A stretch of DNA of 34,851 bases from an uncultured Oscillospiraceae bacterium (GTDB lineage: Bacteria; Bacillota; Clostridia; Oscillospirales; Ruminococcaceae). Position 1 is the stretch's first letter. Each line of letters opens with the position of its first letter. The DNA is taken from contig URGV01000020.1 in NCBI GenBank assembly GCA_900547455.1, positions 1-34,851 of the forward strand. Reading direction: 5' to 3'. Of this stretch, positions 6,162-14,888 are shown piece after piece. The position numbers were made by a program, and so were the translations under genes. The notes below the pieces were generated by a model that saw only the letters and a program-made list of their open reading frames with translations, made no database searches and was not told the origin of the DNA.

Positions 6162-7373
6162 ATGAAAAAATGGATTGCATTTTCGATGGCGTCCGCCATG
6201 CTGCTCACAATGAGCACTGCAGCCTTTGCCGACATCGCGACCGGTGTGGTCAGCGAGGAAAAGCCAGGCTGGCCAAACGAGTTTGGCTTCGGCGGCCAGA
6301 TCAAGGTCATGCGCGAAGAGGAAGTCCTCAGCTATGACCTGGAAGAGAACAACAAGATCGACCTGCAGCCGGGCGACGACCTGTACATCCCGCTGTACTA
6401 CACCACCGCCGAGGGCGAAAGCGTCACCATCGGCGCTTCCAAGGAGGAGATGACCGGCCACGTTCCGTACACCGGCAGCATCGACAAAAATTGGAAGATC
6501 AACTTTATCGATAAATCCAAAACCATCATCGAAAGCACCGACTTCTACCGCGCCGAGTCCAAGGACAGCGGCCTGGTGAAGGGTGCGCTCTACATCAAAG
6601 CGCAGACAGCGGACAGCTACAACAGCCTCACCGACCTGGAATTTAACTTCGGCGTCTATGTCTCCGAGCGCTACAGCCAGAACAAGACCGAGCAGATTCA
6701 GATCGAGGGCGTCTTCGCCAATCCGAAAGCGGACAACCTGGTCGACTTTGACTGGGAGAACAACGTCTATGAGAAGGCTGTCTGGGAAGTGGCGGAGGAC
6801 CAGGACGGCACTGCAACCTTCAACTTCAACGACGACGCCTACTTCACCGTCCGCATGTTCGGCGGCGACAAGGTGATGCTCGACTTCGACCGCACCTATG
6901 ACAAGGCGATTGCCGACCGGTACATTGAGGATCTGTACTTCTACAATTTCCGCGGCGAGCTGGATGAGTTCAGCGCAACCGGCACCCTGACCATTCCGGT
7001 GGAGCAGGAGATGTTTATGTACCAGATTGTCAACGGTGCGCTCAAGGCGACCGACGCGGTTTACAGCGAGGAAAATGAGGCCATGGAGCTCAAGACCAGA
7101 ACCCTTGGAAACTACGTCCTGACCCCAACCAAGCTGGACATCAGCGCCGAGGTTGAGACCGAGACCCCAAGCACCGACGCCAGCAACAACGGCGGCAGCA
7201 CCTCCCAGCCGGCTCCCGGCTACGGCGAGAACAGCGAGACCAATGACTACCTCAGCGGCGGCTCCGACAAGGTGAACCCCGAGACCGGCGCGGACGATCT
7301 GGTTGGCCTGATGGCAAGCCTTGCCGTGCTGTCTCTGGTAGGCGGTGTGGCTCTGAGCAGAAAGAGAAAATAA
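6162..7373 (+). CDS. Secreted surface protein with NPETG sorting signal
   Basis: A 403-aa protein with a signal peptide (MKKWIAFSMASAMLLTMSTA, cleavage near AFA-D), a long acidic ectodomain, a Ser/Asn/Gly-rich linker (about 335-370), and a C-terminal sorting signal: NPETG at 372-376, a hydrophobic segment and SRKRK. Sortases cleave LPxTG-like motifs and join the protein to the cell wall; NPxTG is a variant common in gut Clostridia. The ectodomain has no family I recognise. It is strongly acidic and rich in aromatic residues, suggesting a beta-sandwich (inference). AGGAGG lies nine bases before the ATG. The codon use is like the neighbouring core genes. Its hydrophobic tail resembles that at 1-59. 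Confidence 0.85.
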   Translation: MKKWIAFSMASAMLLTMSTAAFADIATGVVSEEKPGWPNEFGFGGQIKVMREEEVLSYDLEENNKIDLQPGDDLYIPLYYTTAEGESVTIGASKEEMTGHVPYTGSIDKNWKINFIDKSKTIIESTDFYRAESKDSGLVKGALYIKAQTADSYNSLTDLEFNFGVYVSERYSQNKTEQIQIEGVFANPKADNLVDFDWENNVYEKAVWEVAEDQDGTATFNFNDDAYFTVRMFGGDKVMLDFDRTYDKAIADRYIEDLYFYNFRGELDEFSATGTLTIPVEQEMFMYQIVNGALKATDAVYSEENEAMELKTRTLGNYVLTPTKLDISAEVETETPSTDASNNGGSTSQPAPGYGENSETNDYLSGGSDKVNPETGADDLVGLMASLAVLSLVGGVALSRKRK

Positions 7374-7401
7374 TTTCGCAGAAGCGATAAACAAAAAACG
7401 C

Positions 7402-7440
7402 AAGCGGCCCTTCCCGGTCTCCACCCGGGAGGGGCCGCTT
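7402..7440. terminator. Terminator between convergent surface-protein and spoVG genes
   Basis: AAGCGGCCC-T-TCCCGG pairs with CCGGGA-G-GGGCCGCTT. It lies between two convergent genes and probably works in both directions; T-runs are short on either side. Confidence 0.8.
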
Positions 7441-7455
7441 TGCTGCGTGAAAATT

Positions 7456-7824
7456 TTAATCCAGGTAGGTGATGTCCGGCGCGTTGTAGAGGTTTTGTTC
7501 CCACAGCGCGGTCTGGCGGGCAGTCTGCAAGAGGTTTCCGGAGTCGGCTTCGGGGGAGGCAGGCTGCTGCGCAAGATACTGCTCATAGGCACCCAGCACC
7601 GCATCCTCAAGCTGCTTGCGGGCCTGCGGCGTGATGGGGTGGGCGATGTCCCGGAAGCTGCCGTTCTCGTCCTTGCGGCTGGGCATGGCGACAAACAACC
7701 GCTCCGGCCCCTCGATGACCTTGATGTCGTGGACGGCAAGGTCGTAGTCGACGGTGATCGAGACCAGCGCGCGCAGGCGGTTTTCGGTGTAGGTTTTTCG
7801 GATGCGGATATCGGTAATGTTCAT
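7456..7824 (-). CDS. spoVG: SpoVG septation regulator
   Basis: A 122-aa protein with the full SpoVG fold: MNITDIRIRKT at the start, VSITVDYDLAVHDIKVIEG, the FVAMPSRKDENGSFRDIAHP core, then a helix and a divergent tail. SpoVG is a nucleic-acid-binding protein affecting cell division, sporulation septation and gene expression in Firmicutes. The ATG is preceded by AAAGGAGAATTGCC on the minus strand. The gene is single and convergent with the surface-protein gene. The C-terminal 25 residues are longer than in B. subtilis SpoVG (97 aa), as is usual in Clostridia. Confidence 0.95.
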   Translation of the reverse strand: MNITDIRIRKTYTENRLRALVSITVDYDLAVHDIKVIEGPERLFVAMPSRKDENGSFRDIAHPITPQARKQLEDAVLGAYEQYLAQQPASPEADSGNLLQTARQTALWEQNLYNAPDITYLD

Positions 7825-8067
7825 GGCAATTCTCCTTTGTGTCGGGTAAAATGGAATGTTGTGGTCAAGGGTAGTATGGGCGCTGCCGCAGGCCGCTATA
7901 CGCAGAGGGGTGGAATTTATTGGGGCTGGTAGCCCCTAGGACCCAATGCAGGCGCTCCGCCCCAATATTAAAAACGCTCTTTTGCAAAATTGGGTGCCGC
8001 GAGGTCAAAGCCCAAGGCTCCCGCAAAACCAATTCATGAATTGCCTGCGAACGCAGCTTGATCACAG
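7825..8067. other. Divergent intergenic region spoVG/murC
   Basis: Both flanking genes point away from it, so it must hold their control sites. Only the murC promoter at 8068-8096 is convincing. A short hairpin GGGGCTGGTAGCCCC occurs near 7921-7935. I see no gene here. Confidence 0.5.
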
Positions 8068-8096
8068 TTTATTTTTTGCGTATTTTGATATATAAT
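8068..8096 (+). promoter_or_regulatory. murC promoter
   Basis: TATAAT (8091-8096) is perfect; the best -35 at 17 bp is TTTATT (8068-8073). The strong -10 makes the site likely despite the weaker -35. Confidence 0.55.
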
Positions 8097-8157
8097 AAGG
8101 GTAAGGCTTCGCGGGCCAATGGCCAACAATACGATTTGAAGAAAAGGCGGGTTGACA

Positions 8158-9534
8158 ATGACACATATCCACAGGGAGTTTTTAAAGGATAAAAAACACA
8201 TCCACTTCATCGGCATCGGCGGCTCGGGCATGTTTCCACTGGTGCAGATCCTGCACGGCATGGGATACTACATCACCGGCTCGGACAATAACCCCGGCGA
8301 CACCATCGACTTTGAGCGGGAGAAGCTTGGCGTCCCGGTTACCATCGGCCAGCGCGCCGAGAACATCGAGGGTGCAGACCTGATTGTCCACACCGCCGCC
8401 ATCATGGACGACAACCCCGAGCTGATGGCGGCGCGGGCCAGCGGCGTGCCCACCATCGAGCGCGCCGATCTGCTGGGGCTGGTGACCAGTTGGTTTGACA
8501 GCTGCATCTGCGTCTGCGGCACCCACGGCAAGACCACCACCACCGCGCTGCTCACCCAGATGCTGATGGAGTGCGGCATGGACCCCTCGGCGGTGGTCGG
8601 CGGCAAGCTACCGGCCATCGGCGGCAGCGGCAGGCTGGGCAGTAGCGACATCATGACCTGTGAGGCGTGTGAGTTTGAGGACCACTTCCTCAAGCTGCAC
8701 CCGGACATCGCGGTCATCCTCAACGTCGACGCCGACCACATGGAATATTTTAAGACGATGGACCACGTCATTGCCTCCTACCATCAGTTTGCGCAGATGG
8801 CAACCAAGGCGGTCATCTATAACGGCGAGGACGCCAACGCCTGCAAAGCGGTTGAGGGGGTAGCGGGCAAGAAGATGCTGACCTTCGGCATGGGGGAGAA
8901 CAACGACTATTACCCCAAAAACATCGTCCACACCGACGGCCGGCACACCCGCTATGACCTGTACTGCCGGGGCGAAAATTTGGGGACAGTGCTGCTGAAC
9001 GTTCCCGGCGACCACAACATCCTCAACAGCATCTCGGCCATCGCTGCGGCCATCGAGGTTGGCTGCGGGGTACAGCAGGCCATCGTTTCGGCCAGCGTCT
9101 TTCAGGGCGCGGGGCGCCGGTTTGAGATTATGGGCGAAAACAAGGGCGTCACCATCGCCGACGACTACGGCCACCATCCGGCGGAGATTGAGGCGACCCT
9201 GAAGGCGGCCAAGGCGATGGATTACCGCGCGGTGTGGGCGGTGCACCAGCCGTTCACCTACTCCCGCACGGCCATGCTGCTGGACGACTTTGCGCGGGTG
9301 CTGCAGATTGCTGACCACGTGGTGCTCTCGGAGATCATGGGCTCGAGGGAGAAAAACACCTACAACATCTACGCCAAGGACCTGGCGGACAAGATTCCGG
9401 GCTGCGTCTGGTTTGAGACGTTCGAGGAAATTTCCGCCTATGTGGTGAGCCACGCGCAGCCGGGGGACCTGGTCATCACGCTGGGCTGCGGCGACGTCTA
9501 CAAGTGCGCCAAGCTGATGCTTCATCAGAAATAA
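8158..9534 (+). CDS. murC: UDP-N-acetylmuramate-L-alanine ligase MurC
   Basis: A 458-aa cytoplasmic Mur ligase that uses ATP to add L-alanine to UDP-MurNAc, the first peptide step of peptidoglycan synthesis. The N-terminal Rossmann motif is IHFIGIGGSGM, and the ATP loop is GTHGKTTT (residues 121-128, K125). The central domain carries ACEFEDHFLKLHPDIAVI and LNVDADHMEYF; the C-terminal domain carries DDYGHHPAEI and HQPFTYSR. These identify MurC rather than MurD/E/F. The ATG at 8158 has AAAAGGCGGG seven bases upstream; a TTG two codons earlier would sit on the ribosome site. It is a monocistronic gene by spacing. Confidence 0.96.
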   Translation: MTHIHREFLKDKKHIHFIGIGGSGMFPLVQILHGMGYYITGSDNNPGDTIDFEREKLGVPVTIGQRAENIEGADLIVHTAAIMDDNPELMAARASGVPTIERADLLGLVTSWFDSCICVCGTHGKTTTTALLTQMLMECGMDPSAVVGGKLPAIGGSGRLGSSDIMTCEACEFEDHFLKLHPDIAVILNVDADHMEYFKTMDHVIASYHQFAQMATKAVIYNGEDANACKAVEGVAGKKMLTFGMGENNDYYPKNIVHTDGRHTRYDLYCRGENLGTVLLNVPGDHNILNSISAIAAAIEVGCGVQQAIVSASVFQGAGRRFEIMGENKGVTIADDYGHHPAEIEATLKAAKAMDYRAVWAVHQPFTYSRTAMLLDDFARVLQIADHVVLSEIMGSREKNTYNIYAKDLADKIPGCVWFETFEEISAYVVSHAQPGDLVITLGCGDVYKCAKLMLHQK

Positions 9535-9546
9535 CGAAAATAAAGG

Positions 9547-9575
9547 TTGCCCAAGCAGGAAAGTTATGCTAAAAT
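9547..9575 (+). promoter_or_regulatory. ridA promoter
   Basis: TTGCCC (9547-9552), a 17-bp spacer and TAAAAT (9570-9575). A leader of about 75 bases with a GC-rich CGGCGACGCCGGCGGCG segment precedes the gene. Confidence 0.65.
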
Positions 9576-9658
9576 AGCAATAGGAACCAAATTGTTCCAC
9601 AGTCCGCTGCCCGGCGACGCCGGCGGCGAAGAACAATACAGAAAAGGAAGCGGTTAAC

Positions 9659-10036
9659 ATGAAAAAAGTAGTTGCAACCACCAACGCACCAGGCGCAATC
9701 GGACCATACTCCCAGGCCATCATCGCCGGCGACAATATGTACATCTCCGGCCAGCTGCCACTGAACCCGGCAACCGGCGAGATGCCAGCTGATATCAAGG
9801 CACAGACCAAACAGTCGCTGGAGAACATCAAGGCAATCCTGGAGTCCGAGGGCCTTTCGATGAAGAACGTCGTTAAGACCACCGTTCTGATGCAGAACAT
9901 GGGCGACTTCAACGACATGAACGCTGTCTACAGCGAGTTCTTTACCGAGGAGTGCCCGGCTCGCGCCGCTTTTGAGGTTGCAAAACTGCCGAAGAACGCT
10001 CTGGTTGAGATCGAGGCAATCGCTTACATCAAATAA
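9659..10036 (+). CDS. ridA: RidA family enamine/imine deaminase
   Basis: A 125-aa protein of full family length. RidA (YjgF/YER057c/UK114) hydrolyses reactive enamines and imines, such as 2-aminoacrylate from serine dehydratase, to keto acids, protecting PLP enzymes. Signature pieces are [26 protein letters not shown], and the active-site region [20 protein letters not shown] with its conserved arginine and the terminal glutamate. It forms trimers in known members. The ATG follows AAAAGGAAGCGGTTAAC. Codon use is highly biased (CCA, GGC, AAG), consistent with strong expression. It has its own promoter and terminator. Confidence 0.95.
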   Translation: MKKVVATTNAPGAIGPYSQAIIAGDNMYISGQLPLNPATGEMPADIKAQTKQSLENIKAILESEGLSMKNVVKTTVLMQNMGDFNDMNAVYSEFFTEECPARAAFEVAKLPKNALVEIEAIAYIK

Positions 10037-10055
10037 GCTTGACCGGCAGGATGAA

Positions 10056-10089
10056 AAGCCGCTGACTTTCTGTGCCAGCGGCTTTTTTG
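10056..10089 (+). terminator. ridA terminator
   Basis: AAGCCGCTG (10056-10064) pairs with CAGCGGCTT (10076-10084), then a T-run. Confidence 0.93.
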
Positions 10090-10161
10090 TTTGAGTGCGA
10101 TTCTTTTCATGTGCATAAACGAAGGATATTTTTTCACAGATTCAAGGGGAAGTGGTGGAAA

Positions 10162-11433
10162 ATGGACTACCAGCAGGCGGTCGATTATATTGAAAGCCCG
10201 GCTCTGCCCCGCGGGCGCTACGGGCTGGAGCGGTTAAAACAGGCGCTGGAGCTGCTGGGCAACCCGCAGCACAAGGTGCGCTTTGTCCACGTGGCGGGCA
10301 CCAACGGCAAAGGTTCCTGTGCGGCGATGTTGGCCAGCGTTTTAAAGGAGGCGGGCTACCGCACCGGGCTGTACATCTCCCCTCATCTGCGGCGCTACAA
10401 CGAGCGGATGCAGGTGGACGGGGTGGACATCTCGGACGATGATTTGATTCGGGCGGCGCAGCGGGTCAAAGAAGTCTGCGAACAGCTCGGCGGCACGCCG
10501 ATTGTCTTTGAGGTGTTGACGTTGATGGCGCTGTGGTACTTTGCCGAGCGCCGGTGCGACTTTGTGGTGCTGGAGGTGGGGATTGGCGGCAAGTTGGACG
10601 CCACCAACTGCATCCCGGCCCCGGCGGCGGCGCTGATTGCCCAGCTGGGTTTCGACCACACCGAGACGCTGGGCAGCACCATCGAGGAGATCGCCGCGCA
10701 GAAGGGCGGCATCGCAAAGTCGGGCAGCCAGCTGGTGATGGCAGAGCAGGAGCCAGCGGCCCTGCGGGTGGTCGAGCAGCTCTGCCGGGAGCAGGGCTGC
10801 GGCTTCACCGTGGCGGACCCGGAGCGGCTGCAGGTGCTCTCCACCTCACCGGAAGGGCAGCGGCTGCGGGACAGAACCTACGGGGAGCTGCTGCTGCCCC
10901 TGGCCGGATCCCATCAGGTGAAAAACGCCGCCAACGTGCTGACAGTGGTGGAGGTGCTCAAAGGCGAGGGCTTTGCTATCCCGGACAGGGCGGTGCGGCA
11001 GGGCATCGAGCGCACTGTCTGGCCCGCACGCTTTGAACGGCTGAGCCGCAGCCCCGATTTTATCCTGGATGGTGGGCACAATCCCCAGTGCGTCCAGGCA
11101 GCGGTGCAGGCGCTGCAGGACTACTATCCCGGCAAAAAGGTGGTCTTTCTCACCGGGATGATGAAGGACAAGGACAGCGCCGCGATGCTTGCCAAGATGG
11201 CTGAGGTGGCCAAGGCCTTTGTCTGTCTGCACGCGGACAGTGAGCGGGCCTTTGGCGCGCAGGAGCTGACCCGGGAGATTGAGAACACCCTCAGCCTTGC
11301 GGCCTATCCGGCGGCTTCGGCACAGGAAGGCTGTGCGCTGGCGCAGCGCCTTGCCGGGGAGCAGGGCGTGGTCTGCGCGCTGGGTTCGCTGTATCTGGCA
11401 GGGGAGATCCGGGCGGTGTTCCACCGGGAGTAG
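10162..11433 (+). CDS. folC: Folylpolyglutamate synthase / dihydrofolate synthase
   Basis: A 423-aa ATP-dependent ligase of the Mur-ligase fold that adds glutamate to folates, and often also joins glutamate to dihydropteroate. The ATP loop is GTNGKGS (46-52). Family motifs follow: GLYISPHLRRYNERM, FEVLTLMALWYF, VVLEVGIGGKLDATN, then ARFERL, DGGHNP and GMMKDKDSAAML in the C-terminal domain. I chose the ATG at 10162 (preceded by GGGGAAGTGGTGG) rather than the 30-codon-longer frame, which begins inside the ridA terminator. I see no strong promoter directly upstream. Confidence 0.94.
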   Translation: MDYQQAVDYIESPALPRGRYGLERLKQALELLGNPQHKVRFVHVAGTNGKGSCAAMLASVLKEAGYRTGLYISPHLRRYNERMQVDGVDISDDDLIRAAQRVKEVCEQLGGTPIVFEVLTLMALWYFAERRCDFVVLEVGIGGKLDATNCIPAPAAALIAQLGFDHTETLGSTIEEIAAQKGGIAKSGSQLVMAEQEPAALRVVEQLCREQGCGFTVADPERLQVLSTSPEGQRLRDRTYGELLLPLAGSHQVKNAANVLTVVEVLKGEGFAIPDRAVRQGIERTVWPARFERLSRSPDFILDGGHNPQCVQAAVQALQDYYPGKKVVFLTGMMKDKDSAAMLAKMAEVAKAFVCLHADSERAFGAQELTREIENTLSLAAYPAASAQEGCALAQRLAGEQGVVCALGSLYLAGEIRAVFHRE

Positions 11434-11484
11434 GCGGATAAATTTTTCCAAACTGTAAAATATCCGACAAGCCCCCGGCTTTCT

Positions 11485-11513
11485 TTGACAAATCGGAGAA
11501 ACCATGCTATCAT
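11485..11513 (+). promoter_or_regulatory. Promoter of the peptide-binding lipoprotein gene
   Basis: TTGACA (11485-11490), a 17-bp spacer and TATCAT (11508-11513). Confidence 0.75.
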
Positions 11514-11572
11514 AAATCTGATTACTGCAATCAATCGCGTGATGCGGAAAATACAATATTGGGGGTACAACA

Positions 11573-13246
11573 GTGAAAAAAGCGTTAGCCTACCTGCTTG
11601 CCATGCTGCTGTGCGCTTCGATGTTTGCCGGATGCGGCAGCGACGAGGCCCAGCAGGAAACAGAGCAGCAGACAACAGAAGAACAGACGGCGGACAGCAA
11701 CAGCGCTTCCGCCAGCGGCCTCAGCAGCGAGGACTGCAGCGGCCAGGTGCTGACCTGGAACCTGGGCGTAGACAGCCAGACACTGGACCCGGCGTTCAGC
11801 GTTTCGGACGACAGTGACAGCGTTATCAACAACACCTTTGAGGGCCTGATGCGCAATACCGGCGAGGGCGCTCAGCCAGCCATGGCGCAGGACATGCCGC
11901 AGGAAACGGTCAACGAGGATGGCACCGTCACCCTGACCTACACCATCCGGGAGGCCTCCTGGTCGGACGGCCAGCCGGTTACCGCGCAGGACTTTGAGTT
12001 TGCCTGGAAGCGCTGCGCCAACCCGGAAAACAACGCCAGCAACGCCTACCTGATGAGCGTGCTGCAGGGCTACGACGACATTGTAGCGGGCGACGCAACC
12101 ATCGACGAGCTGGGTGTCAAAGCGGTGGACGACAGCACACTGGAGGTCACCCTCAAGCAGCCGACCGCCTATTTTAACGAGTTGCTGACCCTGCCGGCTT
12201 TTATGCCGCTGCGCGAGGACATGGTCGGCTCGGATGACAGCTGGTCCAAGGACCCGACTCGCACCGTCTCCAACGGCCCGTTCACCCTGGCCGGTTACAC
12301 CGAGGGCAAGGAGCTTGTGCTGCAGAAAAATGAAAACTACTGGAACAAAGATAACGTCCAGCTGGACTACATTGTGGCCCGGATGCTGGACGAGCAGATG
12401 GCGCCGGTCGGCATGGCCTTTGGGGACATTGTGCTGACCGAGGGCACTGTTTCCCAGCCGGAGAACCAGACCGACACCGCGGGCAACACCGTTGAGGTGC
12501 CGCAGTTGGCAGACACCGTCTCCGCTGCAGAGACCGCTTCCAACCGCACTGTGAGCCTGGTAATCAATGCCAACACCGGCAACGCCTACCTGCAGGATGC
12601 TGAGGTGCGCGCGGCGCTTTCCCAGGCGCTGGACCGCACCGCCGCCGCAGAAGCTGCCGGCGGCCAGCCGCTGCTTTCGGTCAGCGGAATGGCAGGGGAT
12701 ATCCTCTCTGCTTCGGCTGACACCCAGAGCGCGCTGAGCGTTGTGGAGGGCAAGAGCGCTGACCTTGGCGACGAGAAGACCATCGAAATCGTCTACCTCG
12801 ATAACGAGGAGACCGCTGCCGTGCTGGAGACGGTCAAATCCGCCTGGGAGGCGCTGGGCTTCACCGTTACCCTGACCCCACAGGATGTGGCGACCTTCAC
12901 TTTGAGCCGCAACAGCCTGCAGTACAGCGACGTGCTGTGCAGCGTCTGGGAGACCGACGTGGAGGACCAGGAGCTGTACCTGCAGCCGTACCTCTCCTCC
13001 AACGTCCAGTCGGGCTGCGGCTATACCAACCCTGCCTTTGACCAGCTGATGCTCGACGCCATCCAGGGCGACGAGTCCAGCCGCTCGGCAACCCTGACCG
13101 AAGCCGAGCAGACACTGCTGAACGACGCCTATGTGATGCCGCTCTACCGCGAGGTTATCACCACCACCAGCGACACCGCCAAGGTGTCCGGCTGGAGCGT
13201 TCTGCCAAATGGAACCTACTGGTTTGGCGGTGCGACCTTAGGATAA
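11573..13246 (+). CDS. Peptide ABC transporter substrate-binding lipoprotein (OppA-like)
   Basis: A 557-aa extracytoplasmic solute-binding protein of SBP family 5. It starts with a lipoprotein signal peptide whose lipobox cysteine is C21 (MFAG-C), followed by a Gln/Glu/Ser/Thr-rich spacer. The mature domain shows family landmarks: LGVDSQTLDPAFSVS, then VINNTFEGLMRNTGEG, YTIREASWSDGQPVTAQDFE, SNGPFTLAGYTEGKELVLQ and late ALSQALDRTA. Such proteins bind oligopeptides and hand them to an Opp/Dpp permease. The start is GTG at 11573 behind GGGGGT. No permease or ATPase gene adjoins it and a terminator follows, so it is an orphan receptor that must work with a transporter encoded elsewhere. Confidence 0.92.
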   Translation: MKKALAYLLAMLLCASMFAGCGSDEAQQETEQQTTEEQTADSNSASASGLSSEDCSGQVLTWNLGVDSQTLDPAFSVSDDSDSVINNTFEGLMRNTGEGAQPAMAQDMPQETVNEDGTVTLTYTIREASWSDGQPVTAQDFEFAWKRCANPENNASNAYLMSVLQGYDDIVAGDATIDELGVKAVDDSTLEVTLKQPTAYFNELLTLPAFMPLREDMVGSDDSWSKDPTRTVSNGPFTLAGYTEGKELVLQKNENYWNKDNVQLDYIVARMLDEQMAPVGMAFGDIVLTEGTVSQPENQTDTAGNTVEVPQLADTVSAAETASNRTVSLVINANTGNAYLQDAEVRAALSQALDRTAAAEAAGGQPLLSVSGMAGDILSASADTQSALSVVEGKSADLGDEKTIEIVYLDNEETAAVLETVKSAWEALGFTVTLTPQDVATFTLSRNSLQYSDVLCSVWETDVEDQELYLQPYLSSNVQSGCGYTNPAFDQLMLDAIQGDESSRSATLTEAEQTLLNDAYVMPLYREVITTTSDTAKVSGWSVLPNGTYWFGGATLG

Positions 13247-13257
13247 AGAATAAAATA

Positions 13258-13289
13258 AAAACTGCCGCAAGTGCTGCGGCAGTTTTTTT
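13258..13289 (+). terminator. Terminator of the peptide-binding lipoprotein gene
   Basis: ACTGCCGCA (13261-13269) pairs with TGCGGCAGT (13275-13283), flanked by an A-run and a T-run. Confidence 0.93.
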
Positions 13290-13358
13290 ATGCGGCAAGA
13301 GGAATAAGCGCGGCGGCCACGCCACATACTAAAGAAAAATTGGCTGTGGTGATATGTT

Positions 13359-13766
13359 GTGTTAAGAAAATGTACGAACGTTTTGATTTTATTTTTGTTC
13401 GGGGCCATCAGCTACTCGCTGTTGGAGATTATCTGGCGGGGCTTCACCCACTGGAGCATGTTTGTGCTGGGAGGGTTGTGTTTTTTGCTGGTGAGTCAGG
13501 TGGCGGTGAGCTGCTGCGGCAGGCTGCCGCTGTGGTTTTGCTGCGTGGTCAACACCCTGCTCATCACTGGGCTGGAGTTTGTGACCGGGTGCGTGGTCAA
13601 CCTGGGATTTGGATGGAATGTCTGGAACTACACACACCAGCCGCTCAACCTGATGGGACAGGTCTGTATCGGCTTCACCGCGCTGTGGTTTTTGCTGAGC
13701 GTTCCGGTGACCGAGCTTGCCTTCCAGGTGCGCCGCCGCCTGCAGGGGAAAAAGGCGACCGAATAG
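13359..13766 (+). CDS. Small membrane protein, putative ABC transporter permease family
   Basis: A 135-aa integral membrane protein with about four helices and a basic tail (RRRLQGKK). The sequence contains LLEIIWRGFTHWSMFVLGG, then NTLLITGLEFVTGCVVN and WNVWNYTHQPLNLMGQVC. This arrangement matches the small 'putative ABC transporter permease' family (PF06541) of Firmicutes, whose role is undefined despite the name. The start is a GTG with only a weak GTGGTGAT upstream. The gene ends 8 bp from the convergent radical SAM gene with no clear terminator between. Confidence 0.7.
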   Translation: MLRKCTNVLILFLFGAISYSLLEIIWRGFTHWSMFVLGGLCFLLVSQVAVSCCGRLPLWFCCVVNTLLITGLEFVTGCVVNLGFGWNVWNYTHQPLNLMGQVCIGFTALWFLLSVPVTELAFQVRRRLQGKKATE

Positions 13767-13774
13767 GCGCCTTG

Positions 13775-14668
13775 CTATCGGGCGTAGCGCTGGGCGTAGC
13801 CGCAGCGGCGGCAGAGGGCCTCGGTGGGGCGGCGGCAGGAAAAGCCCTCATACAGCGCCTTGGCCCGCGGGGAGGAGAGAATCTCTGTAAGCGGCTGGGT
13901 GTGGACGTTGCCCAGCGGGATATTGCCGTCCGAGTCGAGGCAGCAGGGCACCACTGTCCCGTCGGCCAGCACGCCGAACTGGTCGCGCAGGCCGTAGCAG
14001 AACACCTCGTCGGAAAGGTCAGCCTGCTCGATGTCCGGCCAGGCAAATTTTTCGGCTGTCTCGAGATATATCCGGTCAGCGAGCTTCACGCTGGCGCGCT
14101 GTTCCAGCGCCTCTGCAGGGTCAAAGGGCAGTGCAAAAAACTGCCGTACCTGCTGGAAGATATCGACGTTGCGTTGGTTGGCGGCTTTGAGGACGGCGCT
14201 GTCGCGGTTCCACAGCCGCAGCACGCAGATGGGCTGGACGCTGGAGCGGCCGGCTGCTGCACAGAAGGAGAGCACTGCCTGTACATATTCTTCCAGCGTC
14301 TGGTGGGAGTCGTTGGCCTCAAAGCTGTGCAGCGAGACGCTGACCCGGTAGAGGGCGGGGGAGCAAAGCAGCAGCTCCTGCCGCTTTTCCAGAAGGGTGC
14401 CGTTGGTGGTCAGCGATACCTTCAGCCCAGCGCGGTGGCACAGGGCGAGGATTTGACCGAGCTGCGGGTGCAGCAGCGGCTCGCCCATCAGGTGCAGGTA
14501 GACATAGTCGGTGAGCGGCTGCACCTGCTCGATGAGCGACGCGAACTCCTCGACCGAGACAAACCGCGGCTCCCGGCTGGTCTTGGGGCAGAAGGCGCAG
14601 CTTAAATTGCAGACGTTGGTGATTTCCAGATAGGCTTTTTTGTAGGGCTTTTTGGATTTTGGGGACAT
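13775..14668 (-). CDS. Radical SAM protein with C-terminal SPASM-like domain
   Basis: A 297-aa radical SAM enzyme. The 4Fe-4S cluster motif is C20-x3-C24-x2-C27 (TNVCNLSCAFC), and GEPLLHP and LTTNGTLL follow as the glycine-rich and strand motifs. The C-terminal part has a cysteine-rich SPASM/Twitch-like region: CYGLRDQFGVLADGTVVPCC, DSDGNIPLGNV, then CRRCGY near the end. Members modify peptides or proteins or act as anaerobic maturases. No peptide substrate gene is adjacent, so the target is unknown. The ATG is supported by AAAGGAGCGCCGCC. Confidence 0.9.
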   Translation of the reverse strand: MSPKSKKPYKKAYLEITNVCNLSCAFCPKTSREPRFVSVEEFASLIEQVQPLTDYVYLHLMGEPLLHPQLGQILALCHRAGLKVSLTTNGTLLEKRQELLLCSPALYRVSVSLHSFEANDSHQTLEEYVQAVLSFCAAAGRSSVQPICVLRLWNRDSAVLKAANQRNVDIFQQVRQFFALPFDPAEALEQRASVKLADRIYLETAEKFAWPDIEQADLSDEVFCYGLRDQFGVLADGTVVPCCLDSDGNIPLGNVHTQPLTEILSSPRAKALYEGFSCRRPTEALCRRCGYAQRYAR

Positions 14669-14701
14669 GGCGGCGCTCCTTTAGCATGGTGTTTTGTAGA
14701 C

Positions 14702-14731
14702 AGTATAGCAGAAGCGGGGGCCTCCCCGCAA
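14702..14731 (-). promoter_or_regulatory. Promoter of the radical SAM gene
   Basis: On the minus strand, TTGCGG (14726-14731), an 18-bp spacer and TATACT (14702-14707). Confidence 0.6.
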
Positions 14732-14803
14732 GGGGAATTTGACAGGGACTGGTGTGCCCCCAGAGGCTTTATGCAGGAACCTGTTTCTGCACAAAACCTG
14801 CGG

Positions 14804-14833
14804 TTGCTCAACAGGGCCCTTTTTTGCTATAAT
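14804..14833 (+). promoter_or_regulatory. rlmD promoter
   Basis: TTGCTC (14804-14809), an 18-bp spacer and TATAAT (14828-14833). Confidence 0.65.
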
Positions 14834-14888
14834 AAAAAAAGAACAAGACCTTGTGTCGACAGATTGCTTTGGGAATGGAGAAAGGAAT

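Noticed and set aside
6156..7739. Long open frame on the minus strand (527 codons)
   Set aside because: It is the antisense frame of the surface-protein gene and part of spoVG, kept open by codon bias. It has no ribosome site, and the sense genes have signal peptide, sorting signal and family motifs.
8608..9918. Long minus-strand frame over murC and ridA
   Set aside because: It crosses two well-identified plus-strand genes, the ridA promoter and has no recognisable product.
13271..14605. Plus-strand frame of 444 codons
   Set aside because: It runs antisense to the radical SAM gene, which has intact cluster cysteines, a promoter and a ribosome site.
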